A DNA stretch of 64,000 nt from Owenia fusiformis (GCA_903813345.2 CAIIXF020000004.1:15137196-15201195); one strand, 5' to 3'. Numbered from the stretch's first letter, positions 35,486-46,930 are shown. Notes: a model not told the origin generated them from the sequence alone. Translations and numbers: made by a program.

Positions 35486-35664
35486 GTAAGGAAAAATCTC
35501 CATTATTAATGAGCAAAGCAAAAATATTCCATAGTTTAATCCCTTGTGAATGTTCTGCCTTGAATCTCTAAACTGTCCCCAAGCTGATTTTTTTATATTG
35601 ATGATGGCTTTGTGATATGCTAAAGGTACTAGTTATATCAGTTTCCCGTCCCTATTGTATTGTA

Positions 35665-35836
35665 GCCCAGGAGAAGTTACTCAAACTACAGAGTGAGCTA
35701 TAAGGTACCAAGGCACAAATAATTCAAGCTACTGAAGAGCTCCATAAACTTTCCAGCCTCTCTCCAAGGAGAGCTCCTCTAGCAGAAACTGATAAAGGAG
35801 AGCTTAGAAACACACTAGCATCGAAAATGCAAATGG
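35665..35836 (+). CDS. CNTRL: Centriolin coiled-coil exon with in-frame TAA
   Basis: AQEKLLKLQSEL, stop, GTKAQIIQATEELHKLSS, matching the vertebrate AQTRLSELHDEIEKAEQQIL region on both sides of the stop. The TAA is at 35701-35703. A single change (for example GAA or CAA) would account for it. Followed by GTAAAA. Confidence 0.8.
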
Positions 35837-36055
35837 TAAAATACCATACTTAAAACAATATTTCTTAATCATGCCTTCTTGCCATTAATATAACACAGCG
35901 GCTAAAATTTCACATCCAGAAAAACTGTTGATTTTATATAACATGACACAGTACTTTCAAAGAGTCATCACATCAAAGCGAAATCCTTTGATTCATGGGT
36001 TTACAATGAACTTACTCAAATTCATAGGGTTTTGCATTATTTCTACTATTATTAG

Positions 36056-36193
36056 ATCAGTGCACTACGAGATAACTCTGCCCAGTGAGAAGAGGGAATG
36101 CTGACAGCCCAGGGGGACATTCAACAGAACAAAGCTGATGTGGCTGAATTGAGATGTCACATGCAGAGAACTGACAGTCAGGGGTCCCTTTAT
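36056..36193 (+). CDS. CNTRL: Centriolin coiled-coil exon with in-frame TGA
   Basis: ISALRDNSAQ, stop at 36086-36088, then EEGMLTAQGDIQQNKADVAE in the same frame. It is 138 bases, phase 0 on both sides, with ATTAG and GTAAGT borders. Coding character continues unbroken after the stop. Confidence 0.75.
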
Positions 36194-36284
36194 GTAAGTG
36201 AATCTAAATAAAACATGTATATTTGTTAAATTATAAATTCATCAGTTAAAACTGATCTAGAGGTGTGTCATTGTCTTAATTATT

Positions 36285-37070
36285 AGACTCCAGATTGAAA
36301 ATCTGGAGTCTATTGTTTTTGCCTGTATTCTTATTATTATTATTATTATTTTTCTTAGCAAGATATCTCAATAACTAGAAGACTTAGGGTAAATCTGTTT
36401 ACATGGTCAGTTAGGGTATGTGACCTAGTTTCTGGGAAATTAGGTCAAATTTTTATCTAGGTCAAAGTTCAAATTCTAGGTCAATTTTTTTAATTTCACA
36501 AATTTTCAATTTTCTTTTTTATCTTTCAATATTTCTTGCTATAAATATTTTTCTAGGTTTCTCTAAGTGTTTCAAACATTTTGCTAAATATATGTCTTGA
36601 TAAAAAAATTATCAATTTTGAGAAATTTGACTTTAAAAAAATGTTGAATTTTAAAATGTTCCAAATCTATCAGAATTGGTATTAATTAAATAGGAAATTT
36701 CCTCAAGATTTCGAATCTGAAAACGAAATTGTGATCTGACTTCAGGTTGAGGAGTTCTGACCTTTTGAAATTTTGAAAAAAAGATTTGATGATATCCACA
36801 TGTCATGTCAATCGGGTCGATATGTTTTTATTTCTCATTAATATCAAAGTTCAAATTAAGGATTTAATACAAAATTTTCTCAGGATTCCGAATCTGAAAA
36901 CAAAATTGAGATCCGACTTCCGGTTTAGAAGAAATGGGCTTTTGAAATCTCAAAAAAATCCCACCGCTGCCACCAAATTGTAACAAACTCAACCCTTTCA
37001 TTAATATCAGATCTCAAAATGGTTTTGAGATAAACAATCTAAATCTGGAGTCTTGAATTGAACTTGTTCA
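36285..37070. repeat. Hairpin-headed repeat of a second family
   Basis: It starts with the palindrome GACTCCAGATT-GAAA-ATCTGGAGTC, then a TTATTATTATTATT run. It carries repeated 'TTCTCAGGATTCCGAATCTG'-like units (near 36695 and 36880) and ends with a half hairpin (AATCTGGAGTC) near 37038-37055. The layout parallels the TGTCACCAC family. Confidence 0.65.
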
Positions 37071-37215
37071 ATTTCTCCAATCTAGTTATTTTTGTAGTGA
37101 TGATCATGTACAGAGTGGTCCAAAAAGTAGAACATTAGTAAAAACATCAAACCGACACAAAAAACTCTAGATCACTTCAATTTGAAGATTTATATTGCTT
37201 ATACTGGGAAGCATA

Positions 37216-37375
37216 GAATATAAAGAGGATATCCTATGATTTATGAGTGATATGATTTTTATCCACGAATGGATGTGATATCTGCACGAGCGAGCGTAGG
37301 AGATTGCAGATATCAATATCCATGAGTGGATTAAAATCATATCACGAGTAAATCATAGGATGTTCTTTTTATTCC
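37216..37375. repeat. Fold-back palindrome
   Basis: ATCCTATGATTTATGAGTGA with TATGATTTTTATCCACGA is mirrored on the right up to AAATCATAGGATGTTC. The centre holds GCACGAGCGAGCGTAGGAG. It resembles the palindrome at 38002-38147. Confidence 0.7.
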
Positions 37376-37799
37376 ATAGTTAAAGTCATCATCAGAATCG
37401 TCGGAAATTAAGTTATTCAATTCGAATTTTCTAAACGATCCGGCGATGTTGACACTTAACCTCGTCTTGAGTCTGAAGTAGCAAAAATCCATAATTCATA
37501 GCATACTGCGCTGTATGTCATGGCTTAAACACTGTATGCTATGGTTAAGTGAAAATTTGTCAAAAATATCATATTTTACCACTTTTTTACAAAAATACCA
37601 TTTTTATGTTGACATATTATCTTATGAATATCATGCTAACTATGGAATAATGTTTTTTTATATCATGGGACAATATGATATTGACTTATTAAGCAAAGAA
37701 ATGTTGCAATGCACTTTGATACATTATTATCCTACACTTAGTGTACTAAATGTATAATAACATTAAAAAATAAATTTGATATTTATTGGCAAAATGAAT

Positions 37800-37910
37800 A
37801 ACCGGAGGATATCGTGATGATATACTCCGGGTGGAGGATATTGTGACAATACATGTATACTCCGGAAAACCCAATATGCGGAGGATATTGTGACGATATA
37901 CTCCGCTTGT
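37800..37910. repeat. Three GGAGGATATYGTGA palindromic units
   Basis: GGAGGATATCGTGATGATAT with ACTCCG occurs three times with drift (starts about 37804, 37833 and 37878). Each unit is itself an imperfect inverted repeat. Confidence 0.6.
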
Positions 37911-38001
37911 TGATTTCCCGCCAAATTGACTCTATTTGGCATGAAATTCATTCTGCAATGATATCATACATTTAGTACACTCCTTTTTAAGTGTAGAATA
38001 A

Positions 38002-38147
38002 TAGGAACATCCTATGATTTCTTTCAGAATAGCATTTTAATCTACTCGGTGATATTGATATATGCACTCATTCACTTTGCTCTCTCGTGCAGATATCAAT
38101 ATCACCTCGTAGATAAAAATGATATTCCTCAAAATCATAGGATATCC
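38002..38147. repeat. Fold-back palindrome, related to 37216-37375
   Basis: The left arm, with ACATCCTATGATTT and CTACTCGGTGATATTGATAT, is mirrored to the right by ATATCAATATCACCTCGTAG and AAATCATAGGATATCC. The centre carries CTCTCGTGCAG, as in the neighbouring palindrome. Confidence 0.7.
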
Positions 38148-38192
38148 TATAATTATCTCCATGGGATAAGTTGTTTCATTGAATTTTTCTAG

Positions 38193-38346
38193 CGAGTGAT
38201 GAGAGAAGAAATGTCAGACAAACAACATAAAATAGACACCAGAACTCAAGACTACACAGAGCTCCATGCACAACTTAAAGATATGTTGAATCATATAGCA
38301 CAAGAGACAAATGATGTGAAATCCATAGAAGAACAGTTACGTGATG
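38193..38346 (+). CDS. CNTRL: Centriolin coiled-coil exon
   Basis: RVMREEMSDKQHKIDTRTQD followed by HIAQETNDVKSIEEQLRDG. Vertebrate centriolin has RIAKETEEIKDLEEQLTEG here, a clear match. Phase 0 in, one base out. Borders are TTCTAG and GTAAGG. Confidence 0.92.
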
Positions 38347-38701
38347 GTAAGGCTTTAGAAATATTGTTTGAAAACTATGAACTTTAACACATGATACAAA
38401 CTCACAACCTGATTGGTTTACAGTGTGCAGTGTTGAATTCCAAAAGCTTAGTCTATGTTATGTAAATCACATGGTTATATGATCTTGAATCTAATTGACT
38501 AATGACAACTTCCTCCTCAAAAAGGATCTCATAAAATCTGTTTTTGGTTTTACCACAGGTGTTCACCTCTGTGTATATATTTTCGTTTATTTGCTTTAAT
38601 CTAAAAAAATGATTATATATTTATAAATTTTTATTTATTCTTCTAGTTAAGTGCTTTTTACATATAATTTCAAAATGTTCTTTCTAACTTGAACTGTGGT
38701 G

Positions 38702-39604
38702 TTATAATTCTCTTTCTTCACAAGGTCCTCTAAACTGTGGTGTCACCAGTTTGCCAGTTCTGGAAAAACAGAGATAATTCATAAGAACAATTGCATTTGA
38801 TCAATTCTCTTATTTGAAAAACTCTCATTGTAAACACTTTGAAATACCTTTATATGTGGAAACCTGCATAATCAAACACTTTTAGACAATCCCAATAGAA
38901 TTGGGCAGATTTGACAGGTATTGCTATATTTGAAATTTTGAATAAAACTTGAACCATTAAAATTAGTATTAAAAGAATTGATTCATGAGATATATAAATT
39001 TTGTAAGATAAATATTCTTTAATCCAACTTACTTGCAAGCATGTACTGTCATATCACACTGACTCGGAAATGTCACATATTTTTCCCCATCATACGCACA
39101 TATAGGATTATAGATCATGGGACACACTGTGGGGCATTCTGGTCTGTCATTAGATCTCCTAGGTGTATCTCCTTGCTCTCCTGGTGATTCCCTGGTTGGA
39201 ATTTGTGCTTTGGTTTCTGACCTCTTACCTGCCTGAGCAGTTCCTGTGTGGAACAAATAAAAAAAATGAATGATAGGCTTTCTGCATTCAAGCTTTGTGA
39301 CTGAAAACAGTGAAAGATAATATGATTGTTTTTACTTTCTTGTACCATTTTTCAAAAGTGATCTAAAAATCCAATCAATGGATGCATTAAATGGAAGCCT
39401 GGAACAACCAATGAAAGTCATGAGAATGATGATTATATGTAAAAAAAAGATAAATATGTGTTTCAGTTTTTAGAAACAAAACTCACCTATAATACAGGCT
39501 AAAACGAATGCTCCTAGAAACAAAACCAGAGCTGTTCTGCAGTTCATCATTAAAAATAATGTCTTCTTCGACTGAATTCTGTTGCCTTTGCTTCTTGTTA
39601 CCAT
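38702..39604 (-). CDS. Secreted Kazal-type serine protease inhibitor, three exons
   Basis: Exon 1 is 39604-39487 (ATG at 39604) or, more likely, starts at the ATG at 39550, giving the signal peptide MMNCRTALVLFLGAFVLACI. Exon 2 is 39243-39033: a basic, Ser/Pro-rich spacer, then the Kazal core ECPTVCPMIYNPICAYDG and later TFPSQCDMTVHACK. Exon 3 is 38729-38702 and adds only KGPCEEREL and TAA, supplying the sixth cysteine. Splice sites GTGAGT/CACACAG and GTAAGT/GTTTAG keep the frame. The CxxxC and CAYDG spacing is that of Kazal domains, which block serine proteases through the loop after the second cysteine; here the P1-side residues are PMIYN. One domain, extracellular. It lies antisense in a centriolin intron. 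Confidence 0.85.
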
Positions 39605-39609
39605 TTAGA

Positions 39610-42215
39610 TGTTGACTTCATATGTTATGTTTTCCTTGATTCTTACATTGTATAATGTACTACTTCTAATAGTTACATTGTAAATGTATTTATCGATGAG
39701 AAAAGTGGTCCTGTTACTCTCTACATTCATGTTAACCCTTACAAATAAATCAATGAGTTTCATGGTAAAGATACTGATGTTTGCTATTCACAGGGAATTT
39801 CATAAGAAGATTGGAATGGTATTTCTGGAGCTTAGATAGAAAGTTTCACTTTCTAAATCTCCTTCAACACATGTTTTTACTTTTGAGGTTTTTCATTTTT
39901 TGAAGGAAGTAACTTTACTATGAAGAACTGTAACATTGTATAGATAAATTTTATGAGGTTTATTACATTTATTAGGGGTTTAGTTAATCATTCGACAGCC
40001 TTGGAATAATGAATATGATTACATTTCTGCCTTAAATACAATCACAAAACATGCCCATGTGACTTATATGAGCCAATCATATTGCAGATCATGGTATTAT
40101 AGAAAATATACAATCATGATCATGTGGCTTCATCAGTCAATTATTTTACATAGGATGGTCTCGTAAGACGTGCTATCATTTTAATTCACAGGAAGGTTTG
40201 ATAACATTCAGTTAGGGTTTGTTTCAAGATTTTTATGGTTTATGCCTAAATGTTGATAGCCATCCATTGTCTTGGCATTTATAGGTCCTGTTAACAAGTA
40301 GTTTTCATACTAACATACAATACACTTCACTTCTGAAATAGAAGAGAATTAGCACCACGAATCCTCTAGACCAGCAAATAAAAAAACTAGAGCACTATAA
40401 ACTTCCAAGGCCTAATTACATGAGATGGTCCAAAAAGAACAATTTGTACATAATTAGATTAAAGTTATTGGCATGCGTATGCATGGGTTGGAATTAGTGT
40501 CACCCTGTATGTTTTTTGTGAAATATCTCAATGCCATTTCTTTCTTAGTAATTACTTTTATGCATTTTGACTTACCATGATAAAAACAATAAAACAATAG
40601 TACATGAGTTTTAGGTGTCTAGAGATATGATGTTACATGTTTATTTGTTTAACACATGATAAACAAAACTATAAGTAGATTTAACATCGTCCTTGAGATG
40701 AGATAAATTTTGCTATTTGTTTAAAAACAGTTGATAACAATTGAGTAGCATGTCTATTGATGAATACATAGAGATAAAAATTCACATATAACAAAGCGGT
40801 ACCATGCACCTGTGATCGAAGGACTGGGACAATGCATGTATTGTAATATGATGTTGTCTTGAAACATGTACACAAATGTATATCATATTGACCTCCAAAT
40901 TCTTTCAATCCAAATTAATAGTAGCATCCCTTTAAAGATTGATTTAAGAATAAAACAAAATTCATATGTGGATTAAAAGACAAATACTGGTACCAAGTCA
41001 ATATATCTATTTTAGATGTACCAGTGGTACATTCATTTCACTGGAAGTGTCTAAAAATCAATTTTTAACCCAAATGCAGGCAGAACTACTTTTGTTAGGT
41101 GCACTGAAAGTGTATGATGTGTTCTAGGTGAATATTGGTGGTATTATTTTCAGTGTATTCAATAATCCCTACGAACGAAGTTTGGTAGGGATATAGTGAA
41201 GCCATCTGTCTGTCCGTTGGTCTGTCCATCCTGAAGATAACTTGAATACTAGTAGATGACTTTGCTTCAGAATTGGTGGAAAGATGTATATTAGTGCATG
41301 GTTTTATGCAAAAAGAACTTTGCGGCGAAAATCTTAAGTTTTTCATTTTAAACCAAAGAACTGAATATTGTTGTTTGAAATTTTGGTAGTATATTCACAA
41401 CATCTATCTTTGTCACATACATTCTGAGTTTTTCAGCTAGACCCCCAGGGGCTGTGTATGGGGGTCGGGAAAATAGGAGTTTTTGTTTTAATTTTGAGAT
41501 CTTTCTGAAGTATAGCTTTATTATACTCAAATGAAAGGTTAAGAGTAGATTGCAAATATTGTATTGTTTTTCTGATTCAGGCCTCGTAAAATTCAAAATG
41601 GCTGCTTAGTGTGGGATTTCGCAATAATTTCCCGATTTCTTCAAAGTATGACTATACTCAGATTGTAGGAGTTTAAGAATATATCACAATTATGGTATTG
41701 TTTTTCTGATTCTTGCTCCAGAAAATTCAAAATGGCTGCCAAGCAAGAATCCGCTATTACTTAGAGATCTCTTCAAAGTATGCATATCTATTGAGATATT
41801 GCCGTTTTTCGTTTCGAAGAATGATGTTCTACATTCAGCCCTCAAATTCAGTATGATGTTCTCCGTTCAGATTTTGAACATATATTTTCACACAGTTATG
41901 ATTTGGGCTTGCACCAAAACATTACTGCAAACTGACTGTAATTATCTTGGTTACTAATCTGCATGTTTTCTTGTGGCAATTTAGCCCAGTGGATAAAAAT
42001 CTAAGAAGGAAGCCCATTGTGCATGAAATGGTGCTTGGTAAGTTTTTTTTTATTAAGTTATTCATTTGTACAAAGAATACAATACAAAAATACAGTGTAA
42101 GTGGCTGTGCTTTTAGCATTATTAGCCACGTTCTACAATTACAATATACAATGTATTCAATCAATACTATTGATTAAAATAAATGAGATACAATAAGATA
42201 AAAATTGTTTTGTGG
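39610..42215. repeat. Gene-free intron with dispersed repeat at 41160-41800
   Basis: 39610-41155 shows no gene. 41160-41330 has CCCTACGAACGAAGTTTGGT and CTGTCTGTCCGTTGGTCTGT as in the 19.6-kb repeat. 41500-41770 has two drifting copies with TATTGTTTTTCTGATTC and AAAATTCAAAATGGCTGC. Confidence 0.45.
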
Positions 42216-42221
42216 AGAATT

Positions 42222-43600
42222 TCAGACATTTACACATCGCTCGAAGAAAATGGCACTGCACTTTAAAACAATCAGATTCTCAGCTCTACTTAGTGTTTTA
42301 TCACCATTGAGGATCAGAGAAAGTTTATCACGTTGTGTCTTATATTTACGGGAGTATTGTATATTCATATGTTTTAGTTGGTTTTCTAATTCAGTCCAGA
42401 ATGTTAATCTCAAGTTACATCGAAAAATCACATGGCTGGTTGTTAAAAAAAAATCACTATTAATACCACATGAGCAGATGGGGGAATTTACATTGGTAAA
42501 GTTATGCGAGTAAAGGTGAGCCCTGAAAATGAAATCACATCGTACTCTGTTAAATATAATTTCTTGGTTTCTTGAGATGGACAATTCTGATGAGTTAATA
42601 ACAGTTTTGTTAAAAATATTTCTTTTAAGGCTTGATTTAAATATGCTAATTGTATTGTATTTTGTTTACCACCAATGAAGGTGAGCAATACCTCTTGGGT
42701 ATATCCCGTATATATACGGTCGTAATTTACGTAATTAACCTGGAAGATAGACCCAGAAACCCCTCCTTGAAGGAGCCCTATGTTCTTTTATGTGCACTTA
42801 TACATAGACATACAAGTACACACCACAGCCTTTTGTACGAGTTGCGGACCACTCAGTCAAACACCCTGAAGTACTTCACGCAAACAAGCAAACAAGTCTT
42901 GCCTGAACTGGGGATCGAATCCGGGACCTATTGCGTAAGAGGTACCTGCGATACCGCTGAGCTACACGGGTGGACTAGACTTAAACTAGATGAGTTCTTT
43001 ATATCAGATGAGAGTAGATTCCATTCTGATATTATTTTTGAGATACAAGATCTTTCATAAAATTTGGATCTAACTGGTAAAATATAGTCAAGTTGGTGTC
43101 TTAGTTCATGTGTTTGATTTCTTTTTAGTGGTTCAAATATCTCAGTGACATAAGAAGGCAGCAAGTTGTTGTGAGCTCTATACATAAAGGTAGCTCTATG
43201 ATATTGACGTATATTTGAGAGTGTGGGCCAATTTAAAGTATTCAACACTTTTGTGGCTGATGTTCCATGCATGGCACCTGAACAAATAAGTGCAGCTTTA
43301 TAGTAAAGGCGATCTAAAAGTTGGAGTTTTGTCAAATGCACATTCGTAAAGAATGTCACAATAATCAAAGAGTGGCAAAATAAAAGACTTAAAAATTGTT
43401 TCAAGGTGTTTTCCACTTATTTTCTTACTGAAGAATTTTAACGGATTAATGAGTTTATCTATTCTTGCTACAAGTTCAGTAATGTGATAGTCAAAAGTGA
43501 GATTTTTGTCTAAAATCAAGCCCATGTGCTTGTGATTGTTTACTCTTGGTAACTTGTCACTACCAAGGGAAAGATCTGGGGTCAAAATTTCGTGCTTTCT
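42222..43600 (-). mobile_element. LINE 3'-half relic (RT thumb and C-terminal domain), split by a SINE
   Basis: On the minus strand: NHKHMGLILDKNLTFDYHI, ILPLFDYCDILYE, LTKLQLLDRLYYKAALICSG, LPSYVTEIFEPL, then after the insert FIFRAHLYSHNFTNVNSPIC and CSCGINSDFF. These are the post-palm and C-terminal motifs of a non-LTR RT. The Cx(C)G...H...C zinc-like end is preserved. The catalytic palm is absent, and stops and shifts separate the pieces. Confidence 0.75.
42690..42985 (-). mobile_element. tRNA-derived SINE
   Basis: Read on the minus strand the head is tRNA-like: CCCGTGTAGCTCAGCGGTAT (box A) and GGTCCCGGATTCGATCCC (box B), at correct spacing. A body of about 200 bases follows, including AAAAGGCTGTGGTG and GGAGGGGTTTCTGGGTC. 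It interrupts the LINE relic at 42222-43600. The exact 3' end and target-site duplication are uncertain. Confidence 0.75.
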
Positions 43601-45215
43601 TGGATTGTCATGGTAAGGTAAGGTAAGGTCATGTTATGACTATTCCCCTGTGTTGTCACTTTGTCAAAAAAAATATCATATTTCATAAAGCTGACCATAT
43701 TTTCAACAGTTTGAGCGTAATCATTGTCAGATGATAAAGAAATTATCAATATAATCAATATACTGTACCCTTGAGTTTTTAGAATACATGGAAGAATTCA
43801 GAGAAATTAATTTTATTTGAAAAGTGTACAAAGTGAAGGGTGTGCATAAAGAGAAGGACATATTAGCAATGATATTGTGGTACATGTGGTATACATCCTT
43901 CATGTTGTACATGTATCATATAAACATACTTTCTCTGAATTCTTCTATGTACCTTAGGAATAGAAGTTGCTGGTTTAACACTACCACAAACATGGTCACA
44001 CTCTTTTGGTTGTACTCCTCTTAAGAATGGGGCATGATATAAAAGGATAAGAGTTGATTTTAACTGAAGACTCTAAAGATTTCTAAATCTTGTCAAGGTA
44101 TTACAAATACCACTTCACATGTTGTTGTGCTTAGTACATTCCTTTTAACCTTTTTATCACTGATTACATATCTATTTCAATGAGGATCTTCAGACATCTT
44201 GTGATCATGGTGTCATGTATTATTGAACAATACCTACTTGTTAAGTTCTTTTTAAAGGCCATTTTGTCATTTATACATTGATGGAAGTTTCCATTTGTGT
44301 TTCATAACCAATACAGACATAAACAACAACATTGGGCTTATATATCCCAACAGTTAATGTACATAACTTCATGATAAATTGACTAACCTCGAGATTGCCA
44401 AAAAACGGGTTCTTCCTCATGAGATTGATATTAAGGTGCATTCTTAAGTGAAATGAGTGCCTTTAAGGCTGGCCTAGATACCTTAAGTTCAACAAATATG
44501 ACCCATTTTAAACAAGACTAGACAAATTAAAATGAGATGTGGTGGTATATATGTAGATATAAACCATTGTGCGAGAGCTCTCTTATATCAAATTTTGGTT
44601 TGTTAACTGCCATTTGTATTCACATTTCATGAAATATTATTATTGTCACAGATTGTCATTACAATTTTCTGATTTTGAAGAAATTGAGGAGAACAATAGT
44701 TGTATGATTGTAAAGGGCATTGACATTGAACATTTTATCCTTTCTTTCGGTGTAAAAAAATTGTGTGTCAAAAACAATGAATAGGTACAAGATTTATTTT
44801 CTTGTTCTGGAAATGAACATTGAATTAATTTTTCGACTTAAGAGCCTAATTCTATGGAACAGGACAAAATTAGGTATCTGAGTATCCATTTTGAGGCAGT
44901 TGATCCCACCTTTGAGATGTATCACAAGAAATTGATGCAATACCTACTAACTGCTATTGATGTTTCTGTTTTTAGGCAAACTGTACAGTCAGTGAAGAGA
45001 TCTTAAATTTTGATCTTTTGAAATTATATTGCCTGAAATTAATGGTTTTTGATTCTATTTATTTTGATAACAAGCAACTCAATTTTGATATTGATAAACT
45101 TTTAATTTAATTTTTAATGGTGCAATATTGTTGAATATGTGTCTTTTTATAACAACTGGAAACCTTGTTGCTGTTGCTTAAATAAATTAACCATTTATTC
45201 TTTTTCAATAAATCC
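43600..45215. other. Gene-free intron sequence
   Basis: An inverted pair of about 25 bases (TACATGGAAGAATTCAGAGA, near 43788, and its complement near 43930) could form a hairpin with a 120-base loop. A GGTAA-rich stretch lies at 43608-43630. No coding signal. Confidence 0.4.
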
Positions 45216-45217
45216 AG

Positions 45218-45325
45218 GTTGCACAGAATGATGCGCTGCGTAGTGAACTAGAGCATGTTGTAGGGTGACTCCAGACATCTTTATGATGTAAAACTGAGGG
45301 CAGCCAATCAGAATGAAGCATTTAA
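45218..45325 (+). pseudogene. Degenerate partial duplicate of the next centriolin exon
   Basis: GTTGCACAGAATGATGC and the following about 90 bases copy the start of exon 45363-45583 about 145 bases upstream. They retain GGCAGCCAATCAGAATGAAG but have a TGA (in GTAGGGTGACTC) where the true exon reads GTAGGGGGACTC, plus a small deletion. It has its own CCAG before it but no usable frame. Confidence 0.8.
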
Positions 45326-45362
45326 TTCACCTTTAATTCACTTTTATTAATCCATGTTCCAG

Positions 45363-45583
45363 GCCAGGTTGCACAGAATGATGCCTTGCGTAGTGAACTA
45401 GAAGGTATTGTAGGGGGACTCCAGACATATCTCCAAGATGTTAAACAGAGGGCAGCCAATCAGAATGAAGCATATAATTCACTGCAAATAGAGAAGGATG
45501 CATTAGAGGAAAGATTACATAACCTTGAGAAGGAGATGGGCATCATGGATTCAGAGGCTGGAGGCTATATGAAATTAAGAGAA
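45363..45583 (+). CDS. CNTRL: Centriolin coiled-coil exon
   Basis: GQVAQNDALRSELEGIVGGL then QTYLQDVKQRAANQNEAYN. Vertebrate centriolin reads ALKKDLEGVISGLQEYL at this place. Joins 38346 (one base) in frame and ends in phase 0 before GTATAT. Confidence 0.93.
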
Positions 45584-46285
45584 GTATATGACCAATGTTT
45601 TAAACCAAATAATATTTGATCACATACTTGACTACACATCTTCCGAACGTTGGGGTTCAGACATCATTCATCGTGTTTCTTCCTGCATTCTGATGATGCT
45701 GAGTACAGAAAATAGACTGTGAACTTTGTAAATTATGTTGTTTGAAATCAACCATATCTTTCTATTGCAATGTGATTATAGTGCATGCCCTCATTACCAA
45801 GTTACTTTTTTCGCTAGGTATAGGAAAAAAACATTGCAACTGGTCTGTAATTCCATTTTGACCAGCAACTCTCAGATCCTTGGGGCATACATACACTATG
45901 TGGTTACCTCATGAAGTCAGGAAAATGGTTAGATGTAAAAACTTATGCATGAAAAAAAAGGTGGAACAAGAGGTCTGTATAGTTATAAATATATATACCA
46001 CTGCTGCCATCTTTCTTTCTAGGCACATTACTCTTGATCATATTGGAGCCAAGTAGTTGTAACATTGATAACATTGATGTAGCTGCTGTCTTTTCCTTTT
46101 CTATGACTGATGTACTCTTAAGATGTTTTCATTTCCTTACTGTGTTCTGTAATAATTTTTGGTCATTTTCCTTTAGGACACTGTACCTACACATTGGAGA
46201 CATAATCCAAAGACAATTCAATGACCCCCGTGATTATAATAAAATGCTAGGTATTTAATGAAACGGATTGCAATATATTTTTCAG
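45584..46285. other. Intron, nothing recognised
   Basis: AT-rich; short open frames only. No repeat family recognised. Confidence 0.4.
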
Positions 46286-46600
46286 AAATTGCATAATCTT
46301 GAAGTATCCTTACATACAAAAGATGAAGAAAATCAGATGCTGAAATCACAGCTTGATGAAACACTCTCTGCTGATGCAAACATTGATCGTGACATAAAAT
46401 TAGCTCAAGAAGAAGTTGAGGCTCTGAGACATAGCCTTAAAGCAGCAGAACAAAAATCAATGGCTGATAAACAAGTTTTGTTAAATAAACTTGAAAATGA
46501 ACAAAAGAGGGCAGCACATGCTGTTGATAAACTAAAGCAGGTGGATGTTGGAAAAGATATGATGGGTAACAGAATAAAGGAGCAACTTGAACACATGCAG
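46286..46600 (+). CDS. CNTRL: Centriolin coiled-coil exon with GC donor
   Basis: One hundred and five codons of E/K/Q-rich heptads (KLHNLEVSLHTKDEENQMLK and onward to KEQLEHMQ). Phase requires the exon to end at CAG 46598-46600, where the intron begins GCTAGT rather than GT. It joins 46931 in frame. It is either a GC-AG intron or a mutated donor. Confidence 0.85.
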
Positions 46601-46621
46601 GCTAGTATATATGATTCAGTT

Positions 46622-46925
46622 GCCTCGTGATATTCAATTCCCTCATGTGTAATCTTATTACTTTATCTGTAATTCCATTCCCTCGTGTTTAATCCTATTG
46701 CTTTAATTGTAATTCCATTGCATCATGAGTAATCCCATTGTCATATACAATTCCATTACCTTCCTTGTCTTAACTACATTCCCTCATGTGTACTTCCTTT
46801 GTGTTAGGGGTACTTCCATTACACCATGTTCAATCCCATTACCTTAAGTTCCATGACCTTTTGTGCAATTGCCTTAGTTGTGTGCTTACATCATGTCCAA
46901 GTAATTTCATTATCTTTTATGTAAT
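46622..46925. repeat. Degenerate minisatellite in the intron, period about 40
   Basis: Repeated words such as GTAATTCCATTCCCTCGTGT, TAATCCCATTG and ATTCCCTCATGTGTA recur roughly every 40 bases with much drift. Confidence 0.6.
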
Positions 46926-46930
46926 CCCAG

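Noticed and set aside
42205-42513. Plus-strand frame overlapping the LINE relic
   Set aside because: The minus strand encodes clear LINE C-terminal motifs there, so the plus frame is a shadow.
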